From contig BFEA01000563.1 of the NCBI GenBank assembly GCA_003427395.1, positions 511,939 through 575,938 of the forward strand: a stretch of DNA of 64,000 nucleotides. Direction: 5' to 3'. Made by a program: the position numbers and the translations under genes. Every line of letters begins with the position of its first letter. The stretch's first letter is position 1. Below, piece by piece: positions 1 through 10,789 of this stretch. Under the pieces are notes generated by a model. It saw only the letters and a list, made by a program, of their open reading frames with translations, ran no database searches and was not told the origin of the DNA. This DNA is from Chara braunii (Eukaryota; Streptophyta; Charophyceae; Charales; Characeae).

Positions 1-237
1 ACACACACACACACACACACGCACAAACACATACATACTCTCTCTCTCTCTCTCTTTCTCTCAAACTCTTTGCCTGTCACCCTCCCCACGCATAGTTCCT
101 GTGAGAAATTGGAATGAATCGAACTGCGGTTGCGGGAAGATTCATGCCAATTTTGCTTTGAAAAACTATGCGCTGGAGGAGGGACATCTCTCTCTCTCTC
201 TCTCACTCTCTCTCTCTCGCTCTCTCTCTCTCTCTCA

Positions 238-304
<67 letters not shown>

Positions 305-460
305 GCACACATACACACACACACACTCACATACTCGCAAACCCTTTGTCTGTCCTCTCCCCGCGTGTTAGTTCCTATGAGAAATTGAAATGAATCTACC
401 CGCGGTTGCGGGAAGATTCAAGTCCATTTTGCTTAGAAAAACTACGCGTCGCAGGGGGGC

Positions 461-506
<46 letters not shown>

Positions 507-520
507 TTTGCTCGATGCAT
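1..520. repeat. Compound satellite: ~120-bp unit alternating with (CT)n and (AC)n
   Basis: Two copies of a non-microsatellite segment (about 61-186 and 338-463) share long stretches including TGAGAAATTG and GGTTGCGGGAAGATTCA. Each runs into a (CT)n tract (187-238 and 464-503). (AC)n tracts lie at 1-20 and 239-302. The arrangement is a higher-order tandem repeat whose unit is a unique segment plus microsatellites, and it probably continues to the left of the window. Reading frames across it are Ser/Leu and Thr/His repeats and are not genes. Confidence 0.85.
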
Positions 521-810
521 TATCTTTTCGTCCGTTCTAAGGGCATACTCATTCTGGGACCTATAATCCCAAATTCCCCAAAAGAAAGGGTAGAGGGTCG
601 GTCACACAGATTTGCCAAAATACCAAGTGTACTATTTGTGTTCCCATTTGTCAGCGGTCTGGCAAGCCGCAGGGCAAGGAATTGGCGGTCACCTCTAGAT
701 GTGACCGCAAATGCCCTATTTAGTTTTTTAGATTTTTTTTAAAAATACAAGAGAATTCATTCACAAAAGTTCTTGCACAATTTGCGGATGGCCCGGTGTG
801 GCCAACAAAG

Positions 811-992
811 TACCAAATCCCCATTTCTCCAGACTGTCGTGACCTTGTCCCATCCGAGAAGAAACAGCAGCCTGACCCGAAGCATGCCCTAAAACCTCAA
901 ATACCAAATCCCCATTTCTCCAGACTGTCGTGACCTTGTCCCATCCGAGAAGAAACACCAGCCCGACCCGAAGCATGCCCTAAAACCTCAAA
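811..992. repeat. 91-bp tandem duplication
   Basis: A unit beginning TACCAAATCCCCATTTCTCC at 811 recurs at 902 with about two substitutions, so the duplication is recent. The rest of 521-1321 shows no gene. A short motif at about 1029-1052 (GTGTGAGTACGCCCTAA) resembles the terminal repeat of the small element at 24051-24178. Confidence 0.85.
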
Positions 993-1321
993 TTGACCCT
1001 TCCCAAATCTGCCGATTTTGCGGGTTGGGGGTCGCAGTGTGAGTACGCCCTAATTTTTTGTTCTTTTTAATGAATAAATTTTGTTCCTTCCTTTTTGTTG
1101 TTTTCAATTTCTGCCTGGTCTTCCATTTGCGACCGACCGTTGTTTGGTTGACCCTCCGTGTTAACCGGCACATATTTGTTTTTCAAACGGGAAAAAGGTA
1201 TTGGTGGTTAAAGCCCAGGGTGTTGTAGAGGCCAAGGCCCAAATACACGCTGATCGCTGCATGTGTTGAGAAGTTTAGTGGAGCGAGGCCCTTACAGGGA
1301 ATCATTTAGGGTCTCGCTCTA

Positions 1322-1440
1322 CTTTTTTTTTTTTTTTTAATGTAAAAAATTCTAATCTATTTGTGGGGAGTAGCACATGTTGGGAAACTAACCCGACGTC
1401 CCTCATAGGAAATGAATTGAGGTCAGGGTCCTCAAAGTTT
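1322..1440 (-). mobile_element. SINE-like copy with poly(A) tail
   Basis: Read on the minus strand, a core containing CTACTCCCCACAAATAGAT is followed after a short stretch by an A-tract (T-run at 1323-1338 on the plus strand). The same core recurs at 24.2, 31.25, 33.65, 34.15, 35.4, 39.55, 41.1 and 48.2 kb, several times next to an A-tract in the matching orientation. That is expected of a short retroposon. No clear A and B boxes were found, so the class is inferred. Confidence 0.6.
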
Positions 1441-3023
1441 ACACGGAAGTTGCAAAGAGAAAAAACACTTATGAGGAGCACCAAGAGAAGTAACCAATAG
1501 AACACTAATGAGTGGTATTATACTAATGACCTGTAAAGGATAAAAAACTTTACCCCTCCCAGCTATAATTAGTTGTCGAGTACGTCGTTTCTGAACTGGG
1601 GTTGGGTCGCCGATCCCATAGGAGCTCGGCGTAAAAAATCTTATTATCGGAGAGAAACCCGCCCATTTATAAGGGGAGGTCCATTTATATTGGAAGACTG
1701 ATTTGGCCACCTCCAATGAGGTATAATTATTCCTTATTTTTACCCATTCTGCTGTGATGAGGAGTCTAAGAGAAAATTTGAATTGAGATATTAGAGGATA
1801 GAGATGGGGTTTAGAGTTTAGGAAGCGTCTGTCTTTTCTGGCTAACTTGAACCATAGAGTCCAAAAGGCTCTCGTCATGAAGATCTGTGTTGTTGTCCCT
1901 GCTTGTTGTTTTTTGAACAAAGGGTTGGTTCAACCTGTTATTACTAAATTTTTGTCCCAAAAACCTGTCACAGTGTAGGCATGAGCCCACAAGAATTCAA
2001 AAATTCCCACTGTAAGTGTAGCGAATCCTCCAGGCAGGGGTGGGCGCATACATCATAGAAAACTGACAAGTCCATTCCCTTCTCTGAGCACGAGAGGGCA
2101 GTGGGGACAAATGAGTGCAAATAAAACCATTGTAGTCCCCCCCACCTTGGTTTCCATAGATGATAAAATGAGTCGAATAAGAAAAACTATCCACTTATTG
2201 GATAGGGGATGAAAGCACAATGAAGATAATCGCGTTGCCAGTTAAGAGTGAGACCTCCTTGTAAAAATTGTGCCTCCAAGTGGATATTGTATCTGATCTT
2301 CGAGGAGTATTCGCTGATCAGAATCTTAACTTCTTCGGATTCGGTATTTGAGGGAACCCAATCGTACCTGCGAATGTGGACTTTCCATTCCTTGTAGGGT
2401 CAAGCTTCCATAACTATCCGGAAAGTTGAACCCTGTGGGAAGGTTGTTTGATAAAACCAAATTTCATCCATACATGTTAGGCAGGTGGACCGAGCCTCCT
2501 CCGTCTGCACCAATCTGTTATTGATTACAGCCCATTCCAAGGCTGCCACCAAACCGTCCGTGTTCACTGTGTCCACTCTGAATAAAAGGTTTTGTGTGAA
2601 TGGTGACTTGAACCATTGTTGTTGCCTATAGTTGTCGTTTGTCTGAGAGAGGGTGGAAAACCATTTCACTGGCATGACTTGAATAAGTTCAATTAGGTGG
2701 CATCTGATCTGGCGAAGTCGTGCGAGGTGTGACATGAGGTCACTTGCAGACTTCCAGGTTTCTGTCTCCGTATTCTAAACGTGATGAATTAACCATATGC
2801 CTCTTTGCATCCATTTCAAACCGAAGTTGCCTGATGCCCTAGGTGTTGAGAACGGAAGCCCAGATGAGTTATGGATTGATGATTTTTCGAACAAGCAGGT
2901 GTTGAGGATTTCCTCCTTGGTAGAGGGCTCTTCTAGGGGGCGGGGCAACATTTTTCCCCAAGCTTTGAGGATACTGTCGCATGCCAGTGTCTTCATAAAG
3001 GGTTTGGATGTGAAGGATTTCAT
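1432..3023 (-). pseudogene. LINE ORF2 C-terminal region (zf-RVT-like)
   Basis: This is the C-terminal part of the ORF2 above, broken into several frames. The segment at 1432-1920 contains FWTLWFKLARKDRRFLN, the counterpart of the ILWVLW region in the 35-39 kb copy. A CPHC and EDSLHLQW pattern around 2000-2130 looks like the frameshifted zinc-finger region seen in plant-type LINEs. An approximately 80-90 bp stretch is duplicated in tandem at about 2969-3135, each copy carrying a KSF/KP-like segment, and this alone would disrupt the fold. Its normal role would be RNA binding and target-primed reverse transcription. Confidence 0.7.
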
Positions 3024-3205
3024 TAGTAAGGCCCGCCAAACAGCATTGGGGTCTAAGAAGATACTGTCTCACGTCTTCATAGAGGGTTTGGATGGGAATT
3101 ATTTTATTAGTAAGGTCTGCCAAACTGCATTGGGGTCTGAGAACTTCCATTCCTTAGCAAGGGAGTGTCGGGCTAGGATTATCCAATGTTGCTGTTCTTT
3201 GGAGG

Positions 3206-4804
3206 TTAAGGCTCTAACTGGCCATTTGGCCAGTAGGGCCCTATTCTAATTTTTAGGTCTAGTATACCTAGGCCGCCAAATTTGTTTTTTTCTGTAATTA
3301 TGGACCAATTGACCTTAGAGAGGGTTGTTTGGACTTCTGAGTCAACCTTCCATAAGAGACGGGTTAGTAGACGTCTAATATTAGTGGACGAGTGAGCGAT
3401 AAGGGCGCGTATTGAAATAATGAACCAGATCCTCGAACAAATGAAGGTGTTGATAACCATCCCACGACCAAATAAGCATAAGAAGCAGGTCATGGACCAA
3501 GTAACACATGTAACTCGTATCCTATTTTCAATAATAACATTTTGGATGTCCGAGGTGTCATTGAAGGAGGCCTGGATACCCAAATATTGTTCCGCTTCTG
3601 ATTTGGATTTGACGGGAATGCCTAGGTCTAGGGCCAGCAGGTCTCCGTTAGGGGTGAGAGCTACCGATTTTTGCCAACTCACCATCATTTCGGATGCCAA
3701 CTCATATGTGGATAGGCATTGCTCCAGTGCTGCTAATGAGGTGGATGAATTTTATGAGATAGCGAAAAAGTCATATGCAAGGGCCGAAACCTTGATGGAA
3801 TAGGATGGGAAAATTTGTAAACCAATGAAACCCAGGTGGTGCTGAACCATGTTAGTAAAACTTCTCGTTGAATCAGAAAGAGTGAGGAGGCAAGGGGGCA
3901 ACTCTGCCTAAGCGAGCATGTGACTCTGAATGGAGAAGATAGCTAGTCATTGACAACTACTCTACCAGAGGAGGCACCGTATAGGGCCTTGACGAAACTC
4001 CTGAAGCTGGGTCTTATGCCCACTTTTTCGAGGGTGGCTTTGACAAAGTCTCAGTCACCCTTTCATAAGCTTTTTGAAAGTTTATAAAAATAATTGTTTT
4101 ATTAAGGTTGTGCTGGTTGATCCATCTGATGGATTGTGAAATGGTCATGACATGTCTAATACCTGTCTGCCTGTGATGAAGCCAGATTGGTCAGTGTTGA
4201 CCAGTTTGTGAAGGAGGGGATTGACGCGACGGGCGAGCGTTTTCGTTAAAATTTTACCATGTACGTTTAAAAGTGATATGGGTTGGTAGTTTCTGACATC
4301 GGTCTTGTCACACTTCTTGTGGAGAAGGGTGATTATACCTTCCTCAGTATATGGGCCAATGTGATTACTTTTCAAAATATTATTGAAGACTCTAAGCATA
4401 TTAGGGGCTAGTAGTGTCCAAAAGTGGCGGTAGAATTCAACAGGGAGTCTGTCTGGGCCCATGCATTTGCCCTTGGCCATACTGTTAACTGTCGCCGTTA
4501 TCTCAGATCAAGTGATGGGGCTGGGGGCTTCGAGAAGAGCCCCTTCCAGATATGACAGAATGCATGACATGGAGTCCCGTAGGAAACTCTCCAGGTGGGG
4601 TGGGATAATCGGAGTGTCCGGGGGGGTTTCTGATATGCGATGCTGTTGGTAAAATAATTTTACATATTCACAAATTTTCTCAGACTCCCTAGCGGGGGGT
4701 TTCGTGGGGTCATTCGGGTGGTTCACACATGTGATCACTGTACAATTGTTGAGAGGACAGACAACTAGGGTTGTTTTACTGTCCAGTTTGTCAGTGTGTA
4801 GCAT
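3206..4804 (-). pseudogene. LINE ORF2 reverse transcriptase domain, inactive
   Basis: The fingers motif is clear at 4145-4480: GPDRLPVEFYRHFW, then IITLLHKK and NYQPISLLN, then QSGFITGRQ. The first palm motif at about 4060-4090 reads FINFQKAYERV where active enzymes have F(I/V)DF..AYD, so the catalytic Asp is Asn. The RQG-like motif survives as LRQSCPLASSLF. The usual YADD box around 3760 reads ALAYDFF followed by a stop. The thumb region (3206-3700) keeps YLGIQ, GRGMVIN and GGLGILDL, all typical of LINE enzymes. The fold is recognisable but the protein cannot be made or be active. Confidence 0.85.
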
Positions 4805-5199
4805 TCGATTAATTTGTTTCTGTTTTTCCCATAAGTTGTGGTTACAGATCTAAAGATTTTGCCATTCTTGGATTAATCTTGTTCTTTTATGCAGGGAGTC
4901 TGCTTGGGAAAAGAAGCAATCTGCGACTTTACTTTCTAATTCATCTATTTCCTTTTTTATTTTAATTTCTTTATATTTTCGGTTGACAACTTTCACTCAT
5001 GAGATCAAGTTCAGCTGGTTGGAGAGGAGGGTTAGACCCTTGTCCAACCAGTCAAGGTGCCGCCATCCTTGAATAATATTGTATTGTTCATTCAGTCTTC
5101 CCAAGATCTTCAGATCCAATCCACCACACCAAGGTCTTCTATGACGTAGAGACTTAACCTGAAGAGCCCCTTGCCTCTTGAAGTGTCCACACTGAGGTT

Positions 5200-5924
5200 G
5201 AGAGCAAGGGACTGGTTTGTGGTCAGAAAGGGGGTATGTGGTTATTTTGGCTTTATTCACTAGCTGTAAAGCAACATCGTTGACAAAATAATATCGAGCC
5301 TTCTTCTTGTGAGGCAATTATTTTCGGAGGTGGTTGAGGAAATCCAAGTGTAGTCTCGTACGTCCGGGTGGAGTGGGCGAAATTGGTCAAATAAGCCGAT
5401 GTCAATCATGAGATCATTCAGCATCGCTAATTCCCCCGGATGGGACAGTGAAGCTGTAGAGTCGATTTCAGCGTTTACTACTGTGTTCCAGTCTGCCCCC
5501 ATTATTAGGAAATCAGATTAAGGGATGTGCTCGTGCAAGTAGGTCAAAATTTATTTTTTTACGGAATAGTCTGCTGAGACGTAAATGGACATGAAGGTCC
5601 ATGTTTGATTGTTAAGGAGCAAAGAGGTCCAACACCAGTGTCTCAGTGGGTCAACCTTGGATTTTTTAACGTACGGTGACAATCTTTTGTGAATTAGGAT
5701 ACCCGTTCCTCCTCGGGTATTATGGGATGGGGCCCAACATTGTAAGTCGTTCCACTATGATGGCATGAAGGTCAATTTATCATCGGATAATTTGATCTTT
5801 TGCAACATTAATACAGAGATAAGGTGAAAGTGTACCCACGATTTCATCATAGAACGCTTGTTTTTATCATTTTTGTCAACCAGGCCACAAACATTCCAAA
5901 AGGCTACTGTGACCCTAAAGTTCA
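5200..5924 (-). pseudogene. LINE ORF2 APE-type endonuclease domain
   Basis: Translation from ATG 5924 gives VAFWNVCGLVDKN, the usual N-terminal WN..GL motif. LQK follows where LQE is expected, then GGTGILIHKRLSP, then IYVSADYS. After several stops come MGADWNTVVNAEID (the GDFN-type motif, with Asn kept), LDIILS, and finally YPLSDHKPV at about 5220, the SDH motif of this nuclease family. In an active element this domain nicks target DNA. Multiple in-frame stops show this copy is a relic. Confidence 0.85.
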
Positions 5925-5941
5925 TGCGCAGCGCCAGACTG

Positions 5942-6320
5942 CTACCTTAGTTGGATAGACACGATAGCTGTACCAATCAATCCAGGCATGGAGATGAGAC
6001 TGGGGACATCCCAAGGAATCATCACCGACTCCAGGATATACTTGGAGAAGATGGGGCGTTCCTTTGGGATGTGTGAATCAAATTCTGCAACGACGTTTCC
6101 CTGAATGTTGTCTCCCAAGGAAGGGTAAAACATTCCTTGGCGTTATTATGTTTGAACCATGTGATTGGTGCCCAAAAAAGACCCTTGTCCACAGACTGTG
6201 GATTTGTCCCCGATGTTTGGGCGGCCTCCAAGCACAAACTGAGGATCGGGTGAATCTTCCCTGAGTGTCCCTTTTTGTAGGTAGAGGTGCAGGGCGTTGC
6301 ACGAATGGGTCTCAAAAATA
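5942..6320 (-). pseudogene. Probable LINE ORF1 C-terminal remnant
   Basis: A minus-strand frame ends at a stop at 5942, just upstream of the ORF2 ATG. Its last 60 or so residues include VVAEFDSHIPKERPIFSKYI and IPWDVPSLISMPG. No zinc knuckle is visible here, and the frame is lost beyond about 6320. The assignment rests on position directly before ORF2. From 6320 to 7157 I see no recognisable gene. Confidence 0.45.
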
Positions 6321-7157
6321 TTTCTTGTCTAGTGTCTTCCTTGCTAAGTGGAGAAACTCATTGGGGTGTGGGAGTGACTTTGAAGAGAGTGATGGTAGGA
6401 ACAGGTCGTTGTTGTCATTCGAGTACAGTAGCAGCAGAGTGCCTTGGTTGCACTGCTTGAAAATCAGTGGAGCAAGAACGTAGGAAGTCTCCTGCTGAGT
6501 CGAGGGGGACAAAGAGTCCAATAGTAGTGGTGGTGGTTGTGGCGGTTAAACCTCCATTGCCACTGTGGACATGATCTCGTCCTTTGTGCACATTTTCTTC
6601 TGTTGGTGGTCTGTACGTGTGACCGTATTGTCCGTCCTTGACCCAGGAATGGGTGTTAAAAGTGTTGAAGACTTTGCTGTTCTTGGGTCTACTGGAGGTG
6701 GTTGGACCGGCATAGGACTGGAACCGAGTTGATGGGATCCTTGCCCATCCTACTTCTGCAGGCCGTCCTCACTTGCTGCTGTGATGGCCAGCGGTTTAGG
6801 GCCCCAGGGTCCTCCTGGGATGATCCGCAGGTGAGTGGGTGGAGTGGCTTGAGTCGGGTCACCTTGGGAAAAAAAACGCTCACCACGTAACCCCCACCCT
6901 GGGGGTCGATGGGGCGCCATTCCGCTCTACCTCCTGATGAAGATCTGGGGTCTTGGTATGTGGGGTGAGCGTAACTATTCCAGGCAGGCGAGCGTAGTTG
7001 TGCCCCAGATGGTGGGCGACTTTTGCGACCTTGGTTTCATTGTGCCTGCCTCTTACGAAAAGTTGTTGCAGCTCCGGGTCCCTAAAGTCATAATCGTCCC
7101 AAGTGTTACTCCTATTGGAGGGCGGCGAGGAATCATACTGAGAAGATTGGTGAAATA

Positions 7158-7192
7158 GTGTCAGTGCGAATACCCTTACAAGGGTATCCGCC
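7158..7192 (+). repeat. Terminal hairpin motif of the A/B family
   Basis: TGTCAGTGCGAATACCC is followed by TTACAA and GGGTATCC, so GAATACCC and GGGTATC can pair. Near-identical motifs lie at 51328 (plus) and at 61989 reading leftwards (minus). Similarity continues for some tens of bases (TGCAAG, GACA and ACGAG in the same order), which marks this as an element end rather than a chance match. Confidence 0.75.
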
Positions 7193-7714
7193 CTGTTTCT
7201 TGCAAGTGACAGAAGACGAGTTTGATTTAAAGTCTAAGTACACCGCGCGAGTCGCGGTTGTGTTTCGATTACGCAGACTAAGTGGTTAACTAGGGTAGAG
7301 AGTGTGTACGCTTGCAGACTTAAGGAGCGCGTGATCTTTTTTCTTGTTGATGATTGTAAAGTCGGCGTGGTTGCCGGCCAAATTTTTGTTTTTGATTTAA
7401 ACTAGGATTAAAAGATTTTGTCGTCTGATTGGTGCGCTTGTCCGGACATGTGCGTACGTGCCAGAGGTGACGTCGATGCGCAGGTCGCAATGACCGTGGA
7501 GGGTTAGCCGAAGAGACGAGAGAGTGACCGGGTAGCGTTTGGTGAGCCTACACACATAATGGTAAGCGCTTATATGACTTGTCGCTAATGTAAAACCCAA
7601 CCTTGAGCCTCACACGATTGGTTACGGTGTCGGATTTTCATCAGGGAGATTCAGGGATCGAGACTAGTGAGCGACGACGTAGGAGCATCGAAGCAGCGTG
7701 AAGGCACTGAGGGG

Positions 7715-7925
7715 TTGAGTGCCCGGCGGGGTTATCCTTTTTGGTTTTGCCGCCAACAGGACCGGGAAATACTAACGGTTTCCTTTTTCCTCGCACGTTG
7801 TTTTTTCGGTGTTATTCTTTTTTAAATGTTTTATTATTTCGTCGTCATTATTATTTATCTTTATGTTTTGACCTTTCCTTAAATCGGACGCGACACCGGA
7901 CCTAGGGCCATAGAGGCAATCGAGG
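7715..7925 (+). repeat. Shared T-rich module of the A/B family
   Basis: CTGAGGGGTTGAG is followed by a GGGGTTATCC-like segment, a T-rich stretch, then a GGAC-rich end. The same order occurs at 52150-52380 and again at 52510-52720 in copy B. In copy A the module runs into 28S rRNA sequence; in copy B it runs into U6 sequence. Confidence 0.6.
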
Positions 7926-8470
7926 ACCTTGGCCACGTGCCTCTTTGGTGCGCTGGTTTGGGTTTCTGCATGCTCGGGATGCTGGCAAAATTCCTCTGTT
8001 CTGCCTGCCTTGAATACGGACCGAGAGAGCCAACGGAAGTGCTAACCGGCGGGTGCGCTGACTGCCAGCTACAATCTGATATGGTAGGATTGAATATGAG
8101 CATGCTCGTTGAGACCTGAAAGATAGTGAACTCTGCCTGCATAGAGTGGGCCACAAAGGGGACAGATGGAGGTGCGCGCCGGTACTACCGTGCAAATCGT
8201 TTGTTGGAGTGGGTATAGGGGTAGAAGACTTATCGAACCGCCAGGTGGCTGGTTCCACCTGAAGTTTCCCGTGGGGTTGTCGAGGGCCGCTTCCCCATTT
8301 TGTTGGACCCTGCAGGTGGTGCCTGAACAGGGCGAGGCTAGAGGAAACTCTGGTGGACGCCGCAGCAATACTGGGGCGGGGACTGATTGTCGGATCAACG
8401 CATAAAGACTGTCGAAACGGGTAATAGCCGGGTTCTTCCGAAGCTTCCCTCGGGATAGCAGAAGTTGACG
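7925..8470 (+). pseudogene. 28S rRNA fragment (domain II), diverged and partly duplicated
   Basis: The order follows plant 28S rRNA: CACGTGCCTC, then CTTGAATACGGACC, then CCTGAAAGATAGTGAACT, then GTGCAAATCGTTTGTTGG, GGGTATAGGGG and CTGGTTCCACCTGAAG, up to about 8285. A second overlapping piece follows at 8323-8466, with GGGCGAGGCTAGAGGAAACT and TTCTTCCGAAGCTTCCCTC. Divergence from the conserved rRNA is substantial, so it is a pseudogene. It sits inside repeat copy A, so it was probably carried by or inserted into that element. Confidence 0.85.
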
Positions 8471-8719
8471 GGCAGTCATATCAGGCTGTTGTGGGATTCG
8501 TTGCCACCGGGAGCTGCGCTAGCAACGTGAGGAACGAAGGGGATGACAATCAAGGCAGCAAATGCAGAGAAGGGAGGGCGAATTTGAACGTGTGTCTGTG
8601 CCAAGTACAATCGGAGTTGGAGGCGATGAGGAAGATGAAGACGGACATGAAGGGAGAGTGAGAAAATGTGAAGAAAAGTTAGTAACAAATGAGGTGTGCG
8701 GAGGGTTTAACAGAGGAAG

Positions 8720-9300
8720 AAAGTGAATGAATGAAACTGGGCAGGATCCGCGCCAAGGTGCATTCAGAAAATGAGGATGAAGATGGCGAAGTTAAACGAG
8801 AGCATGACGGGAAGAAACTTCAAGTTCTCACGTGATTCTTGATTAAATTGGGCGAACCGAAGGTCGAAGTTGGGGGTTTTAGGGCTGGCGACCCCGGATT
8901 TGAAGTCGGATCGGCCAAAGAATTAACAAATGGGGAGTAAGGAAGAGAAAGTCGTACGGGAAAGAGCCAAAGGTGCAACTATGGCGGAAGGAAGAATGAA
9001 CGTGCTATCTGATTCTTGACAGAATCAAGCGGGGGAGGAGTCTCTGTTGGGGTTATGGGGGCTGTCGACCCCAAATTTGTGATCAGGTTAGCATGAAAGT
9101 TAGTGTAGAGAGAGTTAGTTGAGAAAAGTATTGCGGGGAGGGAATGACGATGACGGACAAGGTCGCAACAAATATCATTGACCTCATCCGATTCCTAATG
9201 AATCAATTGAGAGAGGATACTAAGTAGGGTTTTTTTTGGCCACGAGGTCGATTGTAAGGTTAGTTTTGGTTATTGGTGTGTAGGTTTTGACGTATGATTG
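8720..9300. repeat. ~175-bp diverged tandem repeat, about three units
   Basis: Three units are each marked by a GATTCTTGA-like motif followed by a GGGGTTTTAGGG...GACCCC-like segment (about 8820-8900, 9005-9080 and 9190-9260). One unit is also present in copy B at about 53030-53180, showing that the array is part of the family and has expanded in copy A. From 9300 to 9590 I see nothing recognisable. Confidence 0.55.
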
Positions 9301-9589
9301 ATAGGAGTTGCGTCCGAGAAAGCGATTCGTTTTTACATAAAAGTGTTATGAACCTTCCCATGTTTTAGGGGAAGATTCACCGAAGGAACGACATCCCACT
9401 CTCTATGTTGCGAGCGGACGGCGACGGTTGCATCTCATAGTTCCTTGGTTCGTATTCACACCGAGATTGCTTGCGATGTATTTATTCGATGCGGGTGCAT
9501 CTTCCTGTGTTCTAGCGGAAGGCTCATTCGGAGTTTACACGTTCCATTGACGGAAAGTGTAGGGGGGGAGCAAACAACGAGGTTGGAGA

Positions 9590-10260
9590 CTTACCGTCAG
9601 CTGGTGCGCAGCCCGTCTTGGCGATCTCGGAGAGGCAGTGAACCTGTCCGCTTTCTGAGTTGGAGATTCATTCGGATTTTGCCCATCCTACCAACGGAAG
9701 AGGTGTAAGGCCAGTCGCAGGGTCGGAGGGCTTACCAATTAGCCGAAGTGCCGCCTGCCCATCGCACGGAGTTACGAAGGGAGAACCGCCAGGCTGAAAG
9801 ACTTACCGACTGATTGATGTGTTGCGCAACCTGTTGAACGGAGAGACTGCATGCGAGTTGCGAGCTCAAGGTCTGTCTATGGGCCAACATGTTACTCATC
9901 CTACTAAGTGAGGGGAAGACAGACAACCGGATCGAGAGTGCAAACTTATTGATGTGACCAGGACACGCCTCACTGTATCGATGGAAGTAGCGGAGGTCAG
10001 GCTGCGAGCGTAAAGGCCTTACCTTTAGGCTTTAGCTGATGCATTGCCTATTCTGAGCAGTCGAGCTAGCGGGGAGCTAGCAGTGGGAGACAGCCACGGA
10101 GCTTGGAGACTTACCTATTGGCCAACACGATGCTCGTCCTGTTGGTCGAAGGGGAAACAGGCCAGTTACAAAGATAAAGCCCAGCTCCTGGCTGGAACGT
10201 TGTTCGTCCTACTAAACGGAGTGGCCGAATTCTTTGAAAGGGTTTTTTGCTGAGGTGGGA
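9590..10260. repeat. Degenerate tandem array
   Basis: Units of roughly 60-110 bp recur with ACTTACC and a motif like GGCCAACA followed by CTCRTCCTACTAA (for example at 9589, 9800, 9880-9910, 10110-10140 and 10190-10215). The array fills the place occupied in copy B by a CTGCTG-rich stretch. Confidence 0.5.
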
Positions 10261-10299
10261 GAAGTCGCCAGAAAGTCAACAACTGACTATTGGACTTTA

Positions 10300-10610
10300 G
10301 TCGACCAAGTTGCTGTGTATTTTAACCACCATTGCGGGGCCCTCAAGCACGTCAAGGAACAAAAGGCCTCTCACACGAGTCCAAGTGCACCTCTCTTGGA
10401 TTTGAGATACTAAAACTTCCTCCTTTTGCCTTTCTTTCTCTAAGTCTGGTCTATTGGTTTGAAGAGGAAGGCAACATGCGAGATTGAAACCCGTAATCCA
10501 TGCCAAAGTCTCTGCGGGAAGTTGTCCCACCGATTGCGAGAGCTCTGTCAGAACCTAGGCGAGGTTCTGGAGGCAGGGAACTGAGTGGTAAATCTTCATC
10601 TTCGTCTATA
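10300..10610 (+). repeat. Conserved block shared by copies A, B and C
   Basis: The most conserved block of the family: GCGGGGCCCTCA, then CCTCCTTTTGCC, GATTGAAACCCGTA, CACCGATTGCG, and finally GGTTCTGGAGGCAGGGAAC. It aligns with 56825-57090 in copy B and with 62350-62580 plus 63102-63125 in copy C. It holds no reading frame. The sequence GAACCTAGGCGAGG at 10551 is the empty counterpart of the insertion site of the foldback element at 62581-63099. Confidence 0.75.
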
Positions 10611-10789
10611 AACCCAGTTAAAACCCTTACCTGTATATCTTTCTATAGTTTGATTGAGTATGCTGCATGCATCTCTATTTGAATTTATGTTTGACTTTCT
10701 TGACACATACCAGACTAAAGTAAAGGAGTGTGCGCAATCTCAGTTTCATCTTTGTTGCTTGTATGAAGTCAGATTAAGAAAAGTGTTGT

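Larger units (their letters stand above)
1432..6320 (-). mobile_element. Decayed LINE (non-LTR retrotransposon)
   Basis: Minus-strand coding remnants lie in the LINE order: an ORF1 tail ending at 5942, ORF2 beginning at ATG 5924, then endonuclease, reverse transcriptase and a C-terminal domain down to 1432. Frameshifts and stops are scattered throughout. Catalytic positions are substituted, so the copy is dead. A SINE-like copy joins its 3' end. The ORF1 stop and ORF2 start are only about 15 bases apart, compatible with a bicistronic LINE. Confidence 0.85.

Noticed and set aside
2797-3249. 150-codon plus-strand frame
   Set aside because: It is antisense to the LINE ORF2 remnant and reflects its internal duplication.
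8318-8340. Primer-binding-site-like sequence TGGTGCCTGAACAGGG after a possible LTR
   Set aside because: It lies within 28S-derived sequence and does not match a clear tRNA 3' end.
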